From Pseudomonadota bacterium (GTDB lineage Bacteria > Myxococcota_A > Polyangia > Haliangiales > Haliangiaceae), in assembly GCA_023428295.1 (NCBI GenBank), contig JAEYYV010000220.1, positions 1 to 64,000 on the forward strand: DNA of 64,000 nt, given 5' to 3'. The notes under the pieces are model-generated. The model saw only the letters and a program-made list of their open reading frames with translations. It made no database searches and was not told where the DNA came from. Of the stretch, positions 29,853-40,268 are shown piece after piece; the stretch's first letter is position 1, and each line of letters starts with the position of its first letter. The position numbers and the translations under genes were made by a program.

Positions 29853-30713
29853 GTGACCACGCCACTTCGCGAGGCAGCGTCGGTGATCTTGCTCCGTCGC
29901 GGCCCTCGACGCGACAGCGGCGGCGCGCCGTTCGAGGTGTTCTTGGTCCGGCGCAAGAAGGGCGCGTCGTTCATGGCGAGCGCCTTCGTGTTTCCCGGCG
30001 GTGGCACCGACGCGGATGAAGACGCGCGCACGTGCGCCGCACGCGAGCTGTTCGAGGAGGCCGGCGTCCTGCTCGTGCGCGGGAAGGAGCGCGACTCGCT
30101 CGGCGAGGACACGATGAACCAGACGCTCGGTGATGACTCGCCGGCGTTTTCGATCGCGTCGCTGCGCAAGAAGGTGCTCGCTGGCGAGAACGCGACGGAT
30201 CTCCTCTCGCGCTACGAGCTGGAGTGGTGGACCGACTGCTTGATCCCGTGGTCGCACTGGATCACGCCATCGATCGAGCCGCGGCGCTTCTCCGCGCGCT
30301 TCTTCGTGTGCGAGCTGCCAGGCGGGCAGAAGCCTTCATTCGACGGCGACGAGACCGTCGACGAGGCGTGGGTGTCGCCGGCGGAGGCGATCGCGCGGGC
30401 AGGTGAGCTCGCGTTGCCGCCGCCGCAGCTGCGCACGATGCACGAGCTTCTCGCGCTGGGCTCGGTCGCGGAGGTCCTCGCCGCAGCCAAGGTCCGCGCC
30501 GAGGAGCCGCACCCGATCCTGCCGCGCCTCCGCACGATGGAGCCGGGCGAGAAGGGACCGACGCTGCTCTTGCCGTGGGATCCGGACTACGCGCAGCTCG
30601 GGACCGGCGAGTCGGCGCCGCTGACGTACGCGCCGTCGTGGGCGAGCGGTCCGTCGCGCTTCGTCCTCGACGATCGCACGTGGAAGCACATCAACGCGCC
30701 ATCGGCGGGCTAG
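29853..30713 (+). CDS. Nudix hydrolase, NUDT7/8/19-like
   Basis: A 286-residue Nudix enzyme that cuts nucleoside diphosphates joined to another group. The Nudix box is complete: G-x5-E-x7-REL-x-EEAGV within GGTDADEDARTCAARELFEE. The layout (VFPGGG just before the box, an insert after it, FFVCELP later, and a long C-terminal region) resembles the CoA-pyrophosphatase-like NUDT19 group rather than the short MutT type. Start is a GTG at 29853. It lies one base before the GH35-like gene, so both are translated from one transcript. Substrate is unproven. Confidence 0.9.
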   Translation: MTTPLREAASVILLRRGPRRDSGGAPFEVFLVRRKKGASFMASAFVFPGGGTDADEDARTCAARELFEEAGVLLVRGKERDSLGEDTMNQTLGDDSPAFSIASLRKKVLAGENATDLLSRYELEWWTDCLIPWSHWITPSIEPRRFSARFFVCELPGGQKPSFDGDETVDEAWVSPAEAIARAGELALPPPQLRTMHELLALGSVAEVLAAAKVRAEEPHPILPRLRTMEPGEKGPTLLLPWDPDYAQLGTGESAPLTYAPSWASGPSRFVLDDRTWKHINAPSAG

Positions 30714-30714
30714 C

Positions 30715-32673
30715 GTGACACTTCATCAGCGCACGCGATTCGACGAGCGCGGACTGGTCATCCAGTCGCCCGCGGGAGAGCGGCGCCTGCCGTTCTACGC
30801 GGGCGCGATGCACTACTGGCGCGTGGCGCGCGCGAGCTGGGCGGCGTGCCTGAAGACGATGCACGCGCAAGGCTTCACCATCGTCGAGACGTACGTGCCG
30901 TGGCGCGTTCACGAGCGAGCGCCGGGCGACTTCGACTGGTCGGGAGATCGTGATCTGCGCGCGTTCATCATCGCTGCGGGCGCGGCGGGCCTCTCGGTCG
31001 TGCTCCGCGTGGGACCTCACGTCAACGCGGAGCTGACGTCGTTTGGCATTCCGGATCACGTGCTCGCCGACGACGAATGCCGAGCGCGCACGTCGCGCGG
31101 GACGCCCGCGTGGATGCCCGCACCGCCACGCGCGTTTCCGATCCCGTCGTACGCGTCGCGCGCGTTTCACGCAAAGGTCGCCGCGTGGTACGCGGAGGTC
31201 GCGCGCGTCGTCGGTGCGCAGGCGAGCGAGGCGTGTCTGCTGGCGCCCGACGGGGCGGTCGTCGCGCTCGGCGTCGACAACGAGGCGCAGATGTTCTTCC
31301 GCGCGAGCGCCTACGATCTCGACTATCACCCCGACGCGGTCCAGTGGTGGCGCGACTCGACGGGCTTCGACGGCGAGCCGCCGCGCGAGTGGGACTCGCG
31401 TGATCGCGCGAAGTGCGTGTCGTGGGTGCGGTTCAAGGATCACTACGTGTCGCGCGCGCTCGGCGAATTCGCCAAGGCGCTCGATCACGCGGGCTTCGCC
31501 GGCGTGGCGCGGTTTCACAACTTGCCGCCGGGCAATCACGCGCTCGCAGATCTGCGCGGCATCCAGCACGCGATCGGTGGCCCCGTCGGCATCGATGCGT
31601 ACACGCCGCGCGATGGGTTTCGCCGCTTGCGCCGGAGCGCCGCGAGCCTCGTCGGCAACGCGCAGCCGGTGCCGATCGCGATGGAGGTCGGCGTCGGCTT
31701 CTTCCCGTGGTTCCCGCCGCTCGACGACGGCAACGATCCGACGCGCGAGCGCGATCATCTGCTCTCGCTGCTCGCCGTCGGGGCGCGTGGCTTCAACCTG
31801 TACATGGCCGTCGAGCGCGATCGCTACTACGGTGCGGCGATCAGCAAGCGCGGCGTGCTCGAGAAGCACGCGCAGTGGATCCACCCGCTGATCCACGCGC
31901 TCGTCGAGCATGACTGGACCGCGCTGCGCCGGACCGCACCGATCGCGCTCGTCGACACGCGCGCGGATCTGCGCTTCGGCCTCGCGACCACCGTGGCCGA
32001 TCCGATCACGCCCGTGATCGCGGACCTCGTCGGGCTCGGGCCGGGTGGTCCCGCGGAGATGGGGACCGATGCGGACGCGATCACGGCGCGCCGGTGGCAA
32101 GACGCACTCGCGAGCGCGCTCGAGCTCGCGCAGGTCCCGTACGTCATCGTCGACGAGAGTGCGAGCGAGGACGAGCTCGCGAGGTATCGGGCGGTGATCG
32201 CGCCGACGCTCGCGCGCATCGATCGCGGCCTGTGGCAGCGCTTGCGAGCACTCGCAGAGCACAAGCGCGCGATCGTGGTGATCGGCCCGACGACGCCAAC
32301 GCACGACGAGCTCGGTCAGCCACTGCCGGCGGATGCGCCGCCCAAGCGCATCGGCAAGATTCGCGAAGGGTCGCTCGACGACGTGCCGGGCCTCGCCGCG
32401 GATCTGGCGGGGCTCGCGGGCGAGACGGGCGACGCGTGGCAGATCGAGCGACCCGACGAGGTTCGCTGCTTCGCGCACGCGGATGACAACGGCATCGTGA
32501 GGATCGTGTTCGTCGTGAGTGACGCGCAGAAGCCGACGACCGCGGTGCTGCTCGTCGACGAACGCGCGCAGATGCTAAGCGATCCACTCTCGAAGGATGC
32601 GTTTCGGGCGAGCGAAGGGCGCGTGACGATCGCGATGCCCGCGCGCGGCGTGCGCATGCTCGTCGTGCGCTGA
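30715..32673 (+). CDS. Glycoside hydrolase family 35-like (beta-galactosidase type)
   Basis: A 652-residue glycosidase with a TIM-barrel N-terminus. GH35-like marks are YAGAMHYWRV at the start, ETYVPWRVHERAPGDFDWSG, RVGPHVNAELTSFGIP (family: GPxxxxEW..GG.P), the acid/base in GVDNEAQMF (E190) and the nucleophile in IAMEVGVGFF (E324). No signal peptide, so it would act inside the cell on imported or endogenous beta-linked sugars. The C-terminal half has the Rossmann-like partner domain often seen in this group. The GTG start lies one base after the Nudix stop. Exact substrate is open. Confidence 0.85.
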   Translation: MTLHQRTRFDERGLVIQSPAGERRLPFYAGAMHYWRVARASWAACLKTMHAQGFTIVETYVPWRVHERAPGDFDWSGDRDLRAFIIAAGAAGLSVVLRVGPHVNAELTSFGIPDHVLADDECRARTSRGTPAWMPAPPRAFPIPSYASRAFHAKVAAWYAEVARVVGAQASEACLLAPDGAVVALGVDNEAQMFFRASAYDLDYHPDAVQWWRDSTGFDGEPPREWDSRDRAKCVSWVRFKDHYVSRALGEFAKALDHAGFAGVARFHNLPPGNHALADLRGIQHAIGGPVGIDAYTPRDGFRRLRRSAASLVGNAQPVPIAMEVGVGFFPWFPPLDDGNDPTRERDHLLSLLAVGARGFNLYMAVERDRYYGAAISKRGVLEKHAQWIHPLIHALVEHDWTALRRTAPIALVDTRADLRFGLATTVADPITPVIADLVGLGPGGPAEMGTDADAITARRWQDALASALELAQVPYVIVDESASEDELARYRAVIAPTLARIDRGLWQRLRALAEHKRAIVVIGPTTPTHDELGQPLPADAPPKRIGKIREGSLDDVPGLAADLAGLAGETGDAWQIERPDEVRCFAHADDNGIVRIVFVVSDAQKPTTAVLLVDERAQMLSDPLSKDAFRASEGRVTIAMPARGVRMLVVR

Positions 32674-32675
32674 GG

Positions 32676-33200
32676 CTACGCGCGCGCGACGCGATCGGGC
32701 ACGATCATGGCGCCGAGCCCGGCGAGCACGCTCGTCAAGCCGCACACGAGCAGCAAGTAGATACCGAGGCCGAGCTGTCCCGATGTGGTGCGCGAGGGAT
32801 CCGTGATGTCGAAGACGAACGCGTAGATCGCCGCGCACGCGACGCCGAGGACGAACACGCCCAGGCCCGTGATGCGGCCCATCTGGCGACGCGCGAAGCA
32901 ACCGAGCGCCGTGAGTGCGAGCAGCGCGATGGGAACGAACGCGCCGATCATCGCGACACGGTAGCCGGCCATCACCTTGTTGACGGTCGCCGTGATCCGC
33001 GTGGCCTCGTCCTGCGAGATCAAGCCGAGCTTCTCCGCGCCGCTCATCCACCCGCCCACGTCGACCTTCTCCAGCGCGACTTGATAGGCGGACGCGCCCC
33101 ACAGCGAGCCGTCCGGCGCGCGGTACTCGAGGAATGGCGCGAAGAAGCCACCCACCCCGAGGAGGGCAGCGACGAGGATCATGTATCGCCAGACGCGCAC
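32676..33200 (-). CDS. Four-helix membrane protein, unknown
   Basis: A protein of about 174 residues from a GTG at 33200 with four hydrophobic segments: an N-terminal one (LVAALLGVGGFFAPFL), then FVPIALLALTALGCFA, GLGVFVLGVACAAIYAFVF and YLLLVCGLTSVLAGLGAMIV. A soluble loop of about 60 residues after the first helix faces the periplasm. It resembles small integral membrane proteins with no known role. It converges on the GH35-like gene with two bases between stops, and is divergent from the PI-PLC-like gene. Confidence 0.72.
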   Translation of the reverse strand: MRVWRYMILVAALLGVGGFFAPFLEYRAPDGSLWGASAYQVALEKVDVGGWMSGAEKLGLISQDEATRITATVNKVMAGYRVAMIGAFVPIALLALTALGCFARRQMGRITGLGVFVLGVACAAIYAFVFDITDPSRTTSGQLGLGIYLLLVCGLTSVLAGLGAMIVPDRVARA

Positions 33201-33250
33201 TCGGGTAACTCTAGTGCGCTCGATCCAAAAGCGCGAGTTATGCTCGTCGG

Positions 33251-34180
33251 GTGAGATGCACGGTTGCAATCGCGCTCGGTGTGCTCGGCACGCTCGGGTG
33301 TGGCCCCGATCCGGTCGCCGTTCCCGAGTGGATCTCCTCCCTCGACGACGCGGTGCATCTCTCGGAGCTGATCATCCCCGGCACGCACGACTCGGGAGCG
33401 CTGCTCGAGCCGCTGCCGGGTCTCGCTGCGACGCAGACGCTCACCATCGAGGAGCAGCTCGATGCCGGCGTGCGGTTTCTGGATCTCCGCGCGCGGATCG
33501 TCGACGACGAGCTCTGGCTCTATCACGGCGCGATCGATCAAGACCAAGCGTTCACCGACGTGTTCGCCACGATGTACGCGTTTCTCGACGCGCATCCGGA
33601 CGAGGTCCTCGTGGCCAGCCTCAAGGAGGAGACCGCGCCAGCCAACGCGACCAAGACATTCGATGCGATCTTCTCCGAGTACGTCGCCGCGTCACCGGAG
33701 CATTGGGAGCTAGGGACGGTGGTGCCGCGCGTCGGTGATGCGCGGGGACGCATCGTGCTCTTGCGCCGATTCCCCACGACGATGGCGCCCCTGGGCATCG
33801 ACGCGTCGCCGTGGGAGGACGACACCACGTTCGCGATCAACAACGACGCGTGGATCCGAGTTCAGGACGAGTACACCGTCGAGAGCAACGACGCGAAGTG
33901 GTCGGCGATCGAGGAGCTGCACTTCAGGTCCGAGCCGGGCATCCTGTCGATCAACTTCACGAGCGGCTATCACACGAACGAGATGGGGCTGCCGAACATC
34001 CTCGCGGTGTCGGACGACATCAACGCGCGCCTGGACGCGAAGTTCGCCACGGCCGAGTCCCTGCGTCCGTTGATCTTGGTGATGGATCACGTCACGCGCG
34101 ACCGCGTTCGAGCGGTGATTCTCGCGAATCGATTCGAGGCTCTGTCGCGCAGCACGATGGTGTTCCGTTCTCGATCGTGA
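33251..34180 (+). CDS. PI-PLC-X-domain lipoprotein
   Basis: A 309-residue exported enzyme with lipobox LGTLGC (C17) and a phosphatidylinositol-specific phospholipase C X domain. The bacterial catalytic pair is present: H46 in IPGTHDSG and H92 in LYHGAI, along with GVRFLDLRAR. These enzymes cleave phosphatidylinositol or glycosyl-PI anchors without calcium. Bacterial members may act on host or prey membranes, which fits a predatory myxobacterium, though this is inference. GTG start at 33251. The reading frame stops at 34180 and its last bases overlap the anticodon-binding-like fragment described below. Confidence 0.88.
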   Translation: MRCTVAIALGVLGTLGCGPDPVAVPEWISSLDDAVHLSELIIPGTHDSGALLEPLPGLAATQTLTIEEQLDAGVRFLDLRARIVDDELWLYHGAIDQDQAFTDVFATMYAFLDAHPDEVLVASLKEETAPANATKTFDAIFSEYVAASPEHWELGTVVPRVGDARGRIVLLRRFPTTMAPLGIDASPWEDDTTFAINNDAWIRVQDEYTVESNDAKWSAIEELHFRSEPGILSINFTSGYHTNEMGLPNILAVSDDINARLDAKFATAESLRPLILVMDHVTRDRVRAVILANRFEALSRSTMVFRSRS

Positions 34181-34293
34181 TCGGCGATCGCGAGCTGGCC
34201 GATGGCACCCTCGCGATTCGCGATCGCGAGCGCCAGTGGGTCGCGCGAAGTAGCGACGCGATCGACGAGCTTTCACGTCGCGCGGCGTGCTAG
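34150..34293 (+). pseudogene. Fragment resembling a class II tRNA-synthetase anticodon-binding tail
   Basis: In the frame ending at the TAG of 34291-34293 the bases read GVPFSIVIGDRELADGTLAI followed by RDR, close to the C-terminal anticodon-binding strand of threonyl-tRNA synthetase (IPYxLVVGDKExxxGTVxVRxR), then a short helix-like DAIDELSRRAA end. There is no start codon of its own and it overlaps the end of the PI-PLC gene in another frame. It may be a decayed remnant or chance similarity; the match is by memory of the motif. Confidence 0.3.
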
Positions 34294-34301
34294 CTAGAGG
34301 A

Positions 34302-35303
34302 GTGAGCGAAGACGAGGTCGCGCTGCCGGATGGCTTCGAGGTCGCCATGCTCCAGGCGACGCTCGGCCCGCAGGTCGAGCGGTCGGTGGGCGGCGTGGTC
34401 CTCGCGAACTTCGGCATCGCCGGTGACGACATCGATCGCGAGCTGCCCAATCTCATGGCGTCCGTCGAGGTCGCGGTGCACGAGAAGACCACGCCTGCGG
34501 CGCTCGTCGACACCGACGGACCGATGCGGCTCTCGGATCTGTTCGGTCCCGAGATGCCGCGCGTGCGCGAGGTGATGTCGCCGGTCGCGTGGGTGCTGCA
34601 TCACAACGCGCTCGCCACCATCGCCATCAAGCCCGAGCGCATGGATCGATTCATCGCGTGCCTCCGGCGCATCTCCGAGCTCGGTCGCGAGCAGACGATG
34701 TACTTCATCGACGCGCCCACTCCGCTGCACGTGGCGTTCGCGATGCGCATCGCGAGCCTCGGCGTGTCGTTGCGCCGGCCCGACGAGACGCGCGGGCCGC
34801 CGCTCGTGCAGATCGAGATCAAGCGTCCCACGGGCGAGGTCATCTCCATGCCCGCGGGCCTGCCGTATCCGCTCGAGAACGCGGTCACGGGCGAGCCCTC
34901 GCTCGTCGCGATGCGCGCGCCGCGGTTGCGCGAGCTCGTCCTCGAGATCGCCGATGGCGGTGGCGAGAAGGCGATGACCGCGCTCGTCACCGAGGCGATG
35001 AATCGAGAGCTGCCGTTCCTCTTGCTCCTCGACTCCGACGGCTCGGCGCCACTTCGCGTGTTCGGCGAGATGACGGGGATGCCGGTGTTCGGCGACGCCA
35101 CGACGCTCGAGTGGATCGCGAGCGACTCCAAGCTCGGCCGCGAGGACTACTCGATCGTCGGCATCTCGGGGCAAGAGCTGTTCGCCATGGCCGCGCGCGA
35201 GAAGATCGGCCTCGCGTTCGCCACGTATCGCGATCGAACGAGCCCGATGCACGTGACGATCTCGGCCGACGCGGTGTTCGAGCTCGCGCAGTTCGTTCAG
35301 TAG
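34302..35303 (+). CDS. Cytoplasmic protein, unknown function
   Basis: About 333 residues, starting at a GTG at 34302 (a GTG at 34287 is the alternative and would overlap the fragment above). No signal peptide or membrane segment. It shows an alpha/beta pattern with repeated Arg-rich helices (PERMDRFIACLRRISELG) and strands (GLPYPLENAVTG, FLLLLDSDGSAPLRVFGEM). It ends DAVFELAQFVQ. I recognise no family. The gene converges on the receiver gene with a 7-base overlap of stops, so the two cannot share a terminator. Confidence 0.7.
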   Translation: MSEDEVALPDGFEVAMLQATLGPQVERSVGGVVLANFGIAGDDIDRELPNLMASVEVAVHEKTTPAALVDTDGPMRLSDLFGPEMPRVREVMSPVAWVLHHNALATIAIKPERMDRFIACLRRISELGREQTMYFIDAPTPLHVAFAMRIASLGVSLRRPDETRGPPLVQIEIKRPTGEVISMPAGLPYPLENAVTGEPSLVAMRAPRLRELVLEIADGGGEKAMTALVTEAMNRELPFLLLLDSDGSAPLRVFGEMTGMPVFGDATTLEWIASDSKLGREDYSIVGISGQELFAMAAREKIGLAFATYRDRTSPMHVTISADAVFELAQFVQ

Positions 35304-35704
35304 ATTCGCGTGCGCGTCGTGGGCTCGTCGTCGACGACGCGTACCGGCCGCATCGCACCGACGACGCGCTCGACCGCGGCGACGATCTCGTGCGCCTCGC
35401 ACGGCTTGGGCACGAACGCCACGGCGCCCATGCGCGCGGAGAGCTCGGGCGCGTGCGGCGAGTCGGAGACGAGGATCAGCGGCGGTGCGTCGGGCAACAG
35501 CGCGATGCTCTTCGCGAGCTCCACGGTGCCGACGCGTGGATCGTACGTGTCGACGACGACGACATCGATGCCGCCATCGCGCACCATCGGCAACGCATCC
35601 CGAGGGTGTGCTGCTGTGTGGACCGCGTGCCCCGTCGCGTCGAGTGCTGTCGCCCATTGCTCGCAGATCGCGGGATCTGCTTCGACAATCAGGATACTGC
35701 CCAC
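35297..35704 (-). CDS. Stand-alone response-regulator receiver domain
   Basis: A 135-residue CheY-like protein: one receiver domain and a short Arg-rich tail (VRVVDDEPTTRTR). The phosphoacceptor aspartate lies in VVVVDTYDP, the acidic pocket in LIVEADP, the switch Ser in ILVSDSPH, and the conserved lysine in FVPKPCEA. It has no output domain, so it works by protein contact or as a phosphate sink. No histidine kinase is adjacent, so its donor is elsewhere. A downstream kinase-ATPase gene in the same direction starts upstream of it, with a 53-base gap to that gene's end. Confidence 0.93.
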   Translation of the reverse strand: MGSILIVEADPAICEQWATALDATGHAVHTAAHPRDALPMVRDGGIDVVVVDTYDPRVGTVELAKSIALLPDAPPLILVSDSPHAPELSARMGAVAFVPKPCEAHEIVAAVERVVGAMRPVRVVDDEPTTRTRIY

Positions 35705-35757
35705 GGCGAAACAGTATCCGATGTCACCTATTTTGACTCAGGGGAAAGTGATCAACT

Positions 35758-38700
35758 CTACGTTTTCACATCCGTGGGCGGGGTCGACTTGCGTTTGGCG
35801 CGTTCGTGACCCTCGGTCCAACCAATCTCCTTGGTCAGCTGCATGGCGTCGTCGATCCGCGAGGACATGATCACGGCCCCCTTGGCCGGCGTGTCGTTGA
35901 GCAGCAGCTCGGCGGTGGCGCGACGATCGCCTAGCGATCGCATCTCGGTGATGGCGGCGTTGCGATAGCGCTCTGCCTTGTTGCCGAGGCCAGCCTTGTC
36001 GCAGAGCGAAGCGAGCAACTGCTGGACGCGCGCGGCGCCGAGGCGCGAGCCAACACGCTGCGCGTGGAACAGCGCCGCTTCGGCCAGTCGCAACGCTCGG
36101 TACGAGTCGCCCGCGTTGTCGATCATCTGCGCCTGCGCGCGCAGAATGCGCCAGAACGGCTCCGGGCCATCGATCGCGGTGAAGCCCTCGCCGAGCGTCG
36201 CGAGATCGATGCACTCGACGAGCTCGTTGAGCGCGGTGTCCGGATCGCCTGCACGCAGGAGCGACGCGGACAGATCGAGGTACAGCTCGCAGACGAGGCT
36301 CATGTCGCCGGTGGCGATCGCGCGGCCCACACCGCGGCGCAGCGCCGCGATCGCACCATCGACGTCACCCTCGGACAGCGCGATCGATGCACTCGCACGA
36401 TCGATCAGCGCGACCAGCAGCGGCGAGCCGGACCAGTCGCGCGCCTCGGCGAGCACGCCACGCGCGAGCGCTGTCTCGCCACGCGTGCGCAGCACGTCGG
36501 CGAGCTTCACCGAGAGCATCACGAACTGCGCCTCTGCGGTCCCGTCGTCGTCGCCGACATGCACGGCCTGGCGAACCGCGACGAGCGCGCGGTGATAGAA
36601 CTGGCCGGCGCCGACCTCGTCGAGCTGCTCGCTCGCGTGATCGCCCGCGCGCCGAAGCAGCGTGATCGCTTCCTTGGCGTGACCCGCGAGATCGTGATGG
36701 TGACCGAGCAGCGCGATGTCCGGCGACATCGCCTCGACCGCAGCGGCCGCTTGCGCGTGCAGCCGGCGGCGCACATCGGCCGGCGTGGCGTCGTACACGA
36801 TGTCGCGGACGAGGCGTGACGTGAACGTCAGCTCGCCCGACGGATCGTGCCCGAGCAGACCCGAGCGCTCCGCATCCGCCATCGCGGGCTCGAGCGCGTC
36901 CGACGGAAGCATCGAGCGCAAGAGATCGAGCTGCGGCTCGATGCCGAGCACCGCCGCGGCTTGCAGCACGTCACGCGTCGACTGCGTGAGCATCGACAGG
37001 CGCGCGGAGATCAAGTCGGGCAACGAGGTCTGCGTGTCCTCTGCCTTGCCGCCCTCGAGGATGTAACGAACCACGTGCTCCACGTGACCCGGATACGCGC
37101 GCGTGGTCTCGAACAGCTGCTGCACCGGCGGCAACCCGCGGATGTTGGCCGTCTCGAGGTACCCGACGATCGATTCGAGATCGCTCGCGTCGAGCGCACC
37201 CACTTCGAGGCGCGGCACCGTGGACGGCCACTGCGAACCGAACATGGTCGTCGCGGTCATCACGATCGGCGGCAGCATCAGCTCGCTCACCTCCGTGGTG
37301 CGACGCAGGATCTCGAGGCTCGGATGATCGAACCGATCGATGTCCTCGCACACGATCGTCACGGGACCCGTCAGCGCGGCACGCTCGAGCGCACGCAACG
37401 CCGACCACACCATCTCGCGACGGCGCACCGGCGGCTCGAGCTCGAGCAGGCTCGTCGGGTGCCCGAACAGCTGCGCGATGCCCGGGATGTCGCGCTCGTT
37501 GAGCCCGATCTGCATGACGGCATCGCGAAGCTCGACCTCGCTCGACACCGGTGGCAGCTGCAGCACCGCCGCGAGCAGCGAACGAATCGGATAGAACGGC
37601 GCGGCGAGACCGCTCGGATCGGGGCCGATCTGATAGATGACGCGCCCGTCGTTTCCGAGCTGCGAGTACGCGTGGCGCAGCAGCGCGCTGCGGCCCGCAC
37701 CGTCGAAGCCGGTCACGAGCAAGCACGCGTTGGAGCCCTTGCTCTGCGTGCCGTCCGCGTTGGTGACCGTCGGGATCGGCGTCGAGCGCATGTGGGCGAG
37801 CAGCGTCTCGAGCTCTTCCGTGCGACCCGTGAACGGCAGCGGCAGCACCTCGGCCACCGGCGCCGAGGGAATCTCGAACGTCTTGCTCACGCGCAGGCGC
37901 GGGGCGCCACACTCGGGACAGAACTTGAAGCTCGGGGCGCACGACGTTCCGCACGAGGTGCACTTGTCCGTGGGCGGCGCTTTGGAGCGCAGGTTCAGCG
38001 CCGCCAGCGCCTCGCGCATCTCGGCGGCCGACGCGAAGCGATCACTCGGATGCTTGGCGAGCGCTTTGGCGACGATCGCGTCGAGCTCGCGCGACACCTG
38101 CTCGCGCCGCGACGCCAGCGACGGGATCATCGCCTTCAGGTGGTTCGCGAGGATCTCCGTCGTGGAGCCCGCGAAGAACGGCGTCTTGTACGCGAGCAGC
38201 TCGTACAGAATGATGCCGACCGCGTAGATGTCCGACGCGAAGCTCGGCGGTGCACCGCTGATCACCTCGGGCGCCATGTACTCGGGCGTGCCGCTGATCG
38301 AGCGGTCCTCTTGCTCGCGCGTTCCCGTGACGAGACGCGCGATACCGAAGTCGACGATCTTCACGAGATCCACGCCCGCGCGGCGCTGATCGAGAATGAT
38401 GTTGTCGGCCTTGAGGTCCGCGTGGACGACGCCGGCGAGGTGCGCTTCCTCGATGCCGGCGAGCGATTGCATCGTGATGTCGACGACGCGATCCACCGCG
38501 AGCGGGTTCTCGTTCACGAGCAGCTGCGTGAGGGTCGGGCCCTTCACGTACTCCATCGCGAGATAGAGGAGACCGTCGTTGGCCTGGCCGTAGTCGATGA
38601 TCGAGACGCAGTTCGGATGGTTCAGGCGCGAGGCCGACATCGCCTCGTCACGAAACCGCTTGATCATGCGCGCGTCGGCGGACAGATCCTCGTTCAGGAT

Positions 38701-38853
38701 CTTCACGGCCACGGTGCGGCCGAGCGCGATCTGATCGGCCTTGTAGACCGCACCACTCCCACCGATGCCGATGCACGCGGTGAGCTTGAACTTGTCGCCG
38801 AGCACGCGGCCGACAAGCTTCAAGGACTTGGTGACTTGGTCTTGGACGCTCAT
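35758..38853 (-). CDS. Ser/Thr kinase fused to zinc ribbon, ATPase and TPR domains
   Basis: A 1,031-residue sensor. The kinase domain (about 22-285) has GIGGSGAVY (29-37), K51, HADLKADN (144-151, an HxD with Ala in place of Arg) and DFGIAR (168-173). A zinc ribbon follows (CTSCGTSC and CPECG, 298-316). The middle third (about 340-640) is a STAND-like ATPase related to PknK/MalT: a LPFTGRTEELETL entry, a P-loop of GFDGAGRS (382-389, Arg for Lys) and CEDIDRFD as Walker B. The last 370 residues are alpha-helical repeats. Such proteins sense ligands through the repeats and act as hubs. No membrane segment is present. Confidence 0.93.
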   Translation of the reverse strand: MSVQDQVTKSLKLVGRVLGDKFKLTACIGIGGSGAVYKADQIALGRTVAVKILNEDLSADARMIKRFRDEAMSASRLNHPNCVSIIDYGQANDGLLYLAMEYVKGPTLTQLLVNENPLAVDRVVDITMQSLAGIEEAHLAGVVHADLKADNIILDQRRAGVDLVKIVDFGIARLVTGTREQEDRSISGTPEYMAPEVISGAPPSFASDIYAVGIILYELLAYKTPFFAGSTTEILANHLKAMIPSLASRREQVSRELDAIVAKALAKHPSDRFASAAEMREALAALNLRSKAPPTDKCTSCGTSCAPSFKFCPECGAPRLRVSKTFEIPSAPVAEVLPLPFTGRTEELETLLAHMRSTPIPTVTNADGTQSKGSNACLLVTGFDGAGRSALLRHAYSQLGNDGRVIYQIGPDPSGLAAPFYPIRSLLAAVLQLPPVSSEVELRDAVMQIGLNERDIPGIAQLFGHPTSLLELEPPVRRREMVWSALRALERAALTGPVTIVCEDIDRFDHPSLEILRRTTEVSELMLPPIVMTATTMFGSQWPSTVPRLEVGALDASDLESIVGYLETANIRGLPPVQQLFETTRAYPGHVEHVVRYILEGGKAEDTQTSLPDLISARLSMLTQSTRDVLQAAAVLGIEPQLDLLRSMLPSDALEPAMADAERSGLLGHDPSGELTFTSRLVRDIVYDATPADVRRRLHAQAAAAVEAMSPDIALLGHHHDLAGHAKEAITLLRRAGDHASEQLDEVGAGQFYHRALVAVRQAVHVGDDDGTAEAQFVMLSVKLADVLRTRGETALARGVLAEARDWSGSPLLVALIDRASASIALSEGDVDGAIAALRRGVGRAIATGDMSLVCELYLDLSASLLRAGDPDTALNELVECIDLATLGEGFTAIDGPEPFWRILRAQAQMIDNAGDSYRALRLAEAALFHAQRVGSRLGAARVQQLLASLCDKAGLGNKAERYRNAAITEMRSLGDRRATAELLLNDTPAKGAVIMSSRIDDAMQLTKEIGWTEGHERAKRKSTPPTDVKT

Positions 38854-38986
38854 CCGTTACAAGCCCCGCTTCCGTTCCCCCGACGCAAAATGAGGCAGGT
38901 CCGTTGTCTCATGATCTGTGTAATGCGCGGGCGCAATTTCGATTCTGAATAATGGGGGCGCGATGGGGAGGTGGACGGTGTCCGTA
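38854..38986. other. Intergenic leader of the kinase-ATPase gene
   Basis: This gap is AT-richer than its surroundings (ATAATGGG, GCAATTTCGATTCTGAATAATG on the plus strand) and must hold the promoter for the kinase-ATPase gene on the minus strand. I cannot fix a -35/-10 pair with confidence. No small gene is evident. Confidence 0.45.
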
Positions 38987-38998
38987 GTGTCTGAAAAA

Positions 38999-39006
<8 letters not shown>
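38987..39006 (-). repeat. Perfect inverted repeat over the thiolase stop codon
   Basis: GTGTCTGA, AAAA, TCAGACAC: an 8-base perfect stem with a 4-base loop. The thiolase stop (38999-39001) lies inside it, so the hairpin forms at the very end of the coding sequence. On the minus strand the T run is in the loop, not after the stem, so it is not a textbook intrinsic terminator; a 3'-end stability structure or protein site is possible. Confidence 0.6.
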
Positions 39007-40210
<1,204 letters not shown>

Positions 40211-40268
40211 CGACGGCACCATAGCCGAAAACTGGCGCCCCAGATCTAGCCGTGCCGAAGTCAACCCC

